Assembly (NCBI GenBank): GCA_002360325.1
Contig: DEQG01000051.1
Span: 8,160 to 14,601, forward strand
DNA from: Salinicoccus sp. UBA3372
Lineage (GTDB): Bacteria; Bacillota; Bacilli; Staphylococcales; Salinicoccaceae
Direction: 5' to 3'
Length of the DNA: 6,442 bases
The number at the start of each line of letters is the position of its first letter. Position 1 is the first letter of the stretch. The notes beneath the pieces are model-generated. The model was not told the origin of the DNA. It saw only the letters and a program-made list of their open reading frames with translations, and searched no databases. This document shows positions 6,384-6,442 of the stretch, one piece after another. Both the position numbers and the translations under genes were made by a program.

Positions 6384-6442
6384 GTGGCTGATAATTTAGT
6401 AATAGTAGAATCCCCTGCGAAAGCTAAAACGATTGAAAAGTA
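6384..6442 (+). CDS. topA: DNA topoisomerase I, 5' fragment (runs off the window)
   Basis: Topoisomerase I relaxes negative supercoils through a single-strand break. Only the first 19 codons and part of the next are visible: the product begins ADNLVIVESPAKAKTIEK after the initiator, the start of the Toprim domain. The conserved VESPAKAKTIEK includes the Glu (residue 9) that in type IA topoisomerases lies at the active site. The start is GTG 6384, 10 bases after a strong AAGGAGG (6367-6373). The position directly after dprA is the standard Firmicutes order, which supports the call despite the short fragment. Confidence 0.93.
   Translation, partial: MADNLVIVESPAKAKTIEK

Noticed and set aside
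1..6442. Mobile elements, CRISPR arrays, tRNA/rRNA genes, toxin-antitoxin or defence systems
   Set aside because: I looked for repeats, transposase motifs, regularly spaced direct repeats and tRNA-like cloverleaf sequences and saw none; all stretches over 300 bases are occupied by recognised housekeeping genes.

Overview
The window is a core-genome segment from a Gram-positive bacterium of the order Bacillales, most likely family Staphylococcaceae. Three things support this: the gene order (rimM-trmD-rplS-rbgA-rnhB-sucC-sucD-dprA-topA, all on the + strand); protein sequences that look closest to Staphylococcus homologues as I remember them (for example the TGSTALFH nucleotide loop of SucD and the GANDVW motif of RimM); and strong AGGAGG-type ribosome binding sites with several GTG/TTG starts. 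GC content looks moderate, higher than in S. aureus, which would fit a relative such as Salinicoccus, Jeotgalicoccus or Macrococcus. That genus-level guess is weak.

Left part (1-1473), ribosome and tRNA maturation: the 3' part of rimM overlaps trmD by 4 bp (ATGA). A 130-bp gap follows, holding a probable promoter and a structured leader before rplS (ribosomal protein L19), and rplS ends at a strong intrinsic terminator. Middle (1532-3152): rbgA, a circularly permuted 50S-assembly GTPase, overlaps rnhB (RNase HII), so the two are probably co-transcribed. No terminator separates rnhB from the next unit, whose promoter starts three bases after the rnhB stop.

TCA-cycle unit (3156-5386): sucC and sucD, the beta and alpha subunits of succinyl-CoA synthetase, are 21 bp apart, sit behind a good SigA-type promoter and end at a near-ideal 15-bp terminator. 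Right part (5387-6442): dprA (DNA-processing/RecA-loading protein, TTG start) is followed by a promoter and the first 59 bases of topA (DNA topoisomerase I).

Every gene is a recognisable housekeeping family, and I found no undescribed system, mobile element, CRISPR array or defence locus. The observations most worth checking are: a leader upstream of rplS in which a hairpin loop can pair with the rplS Shine-Dalgarno sequence; a terminal QKTLF on RNase HII that resembles a sliding-clamp-binding motif; a TrmD lacking the usual last ~20 residues; and the dprA start region.
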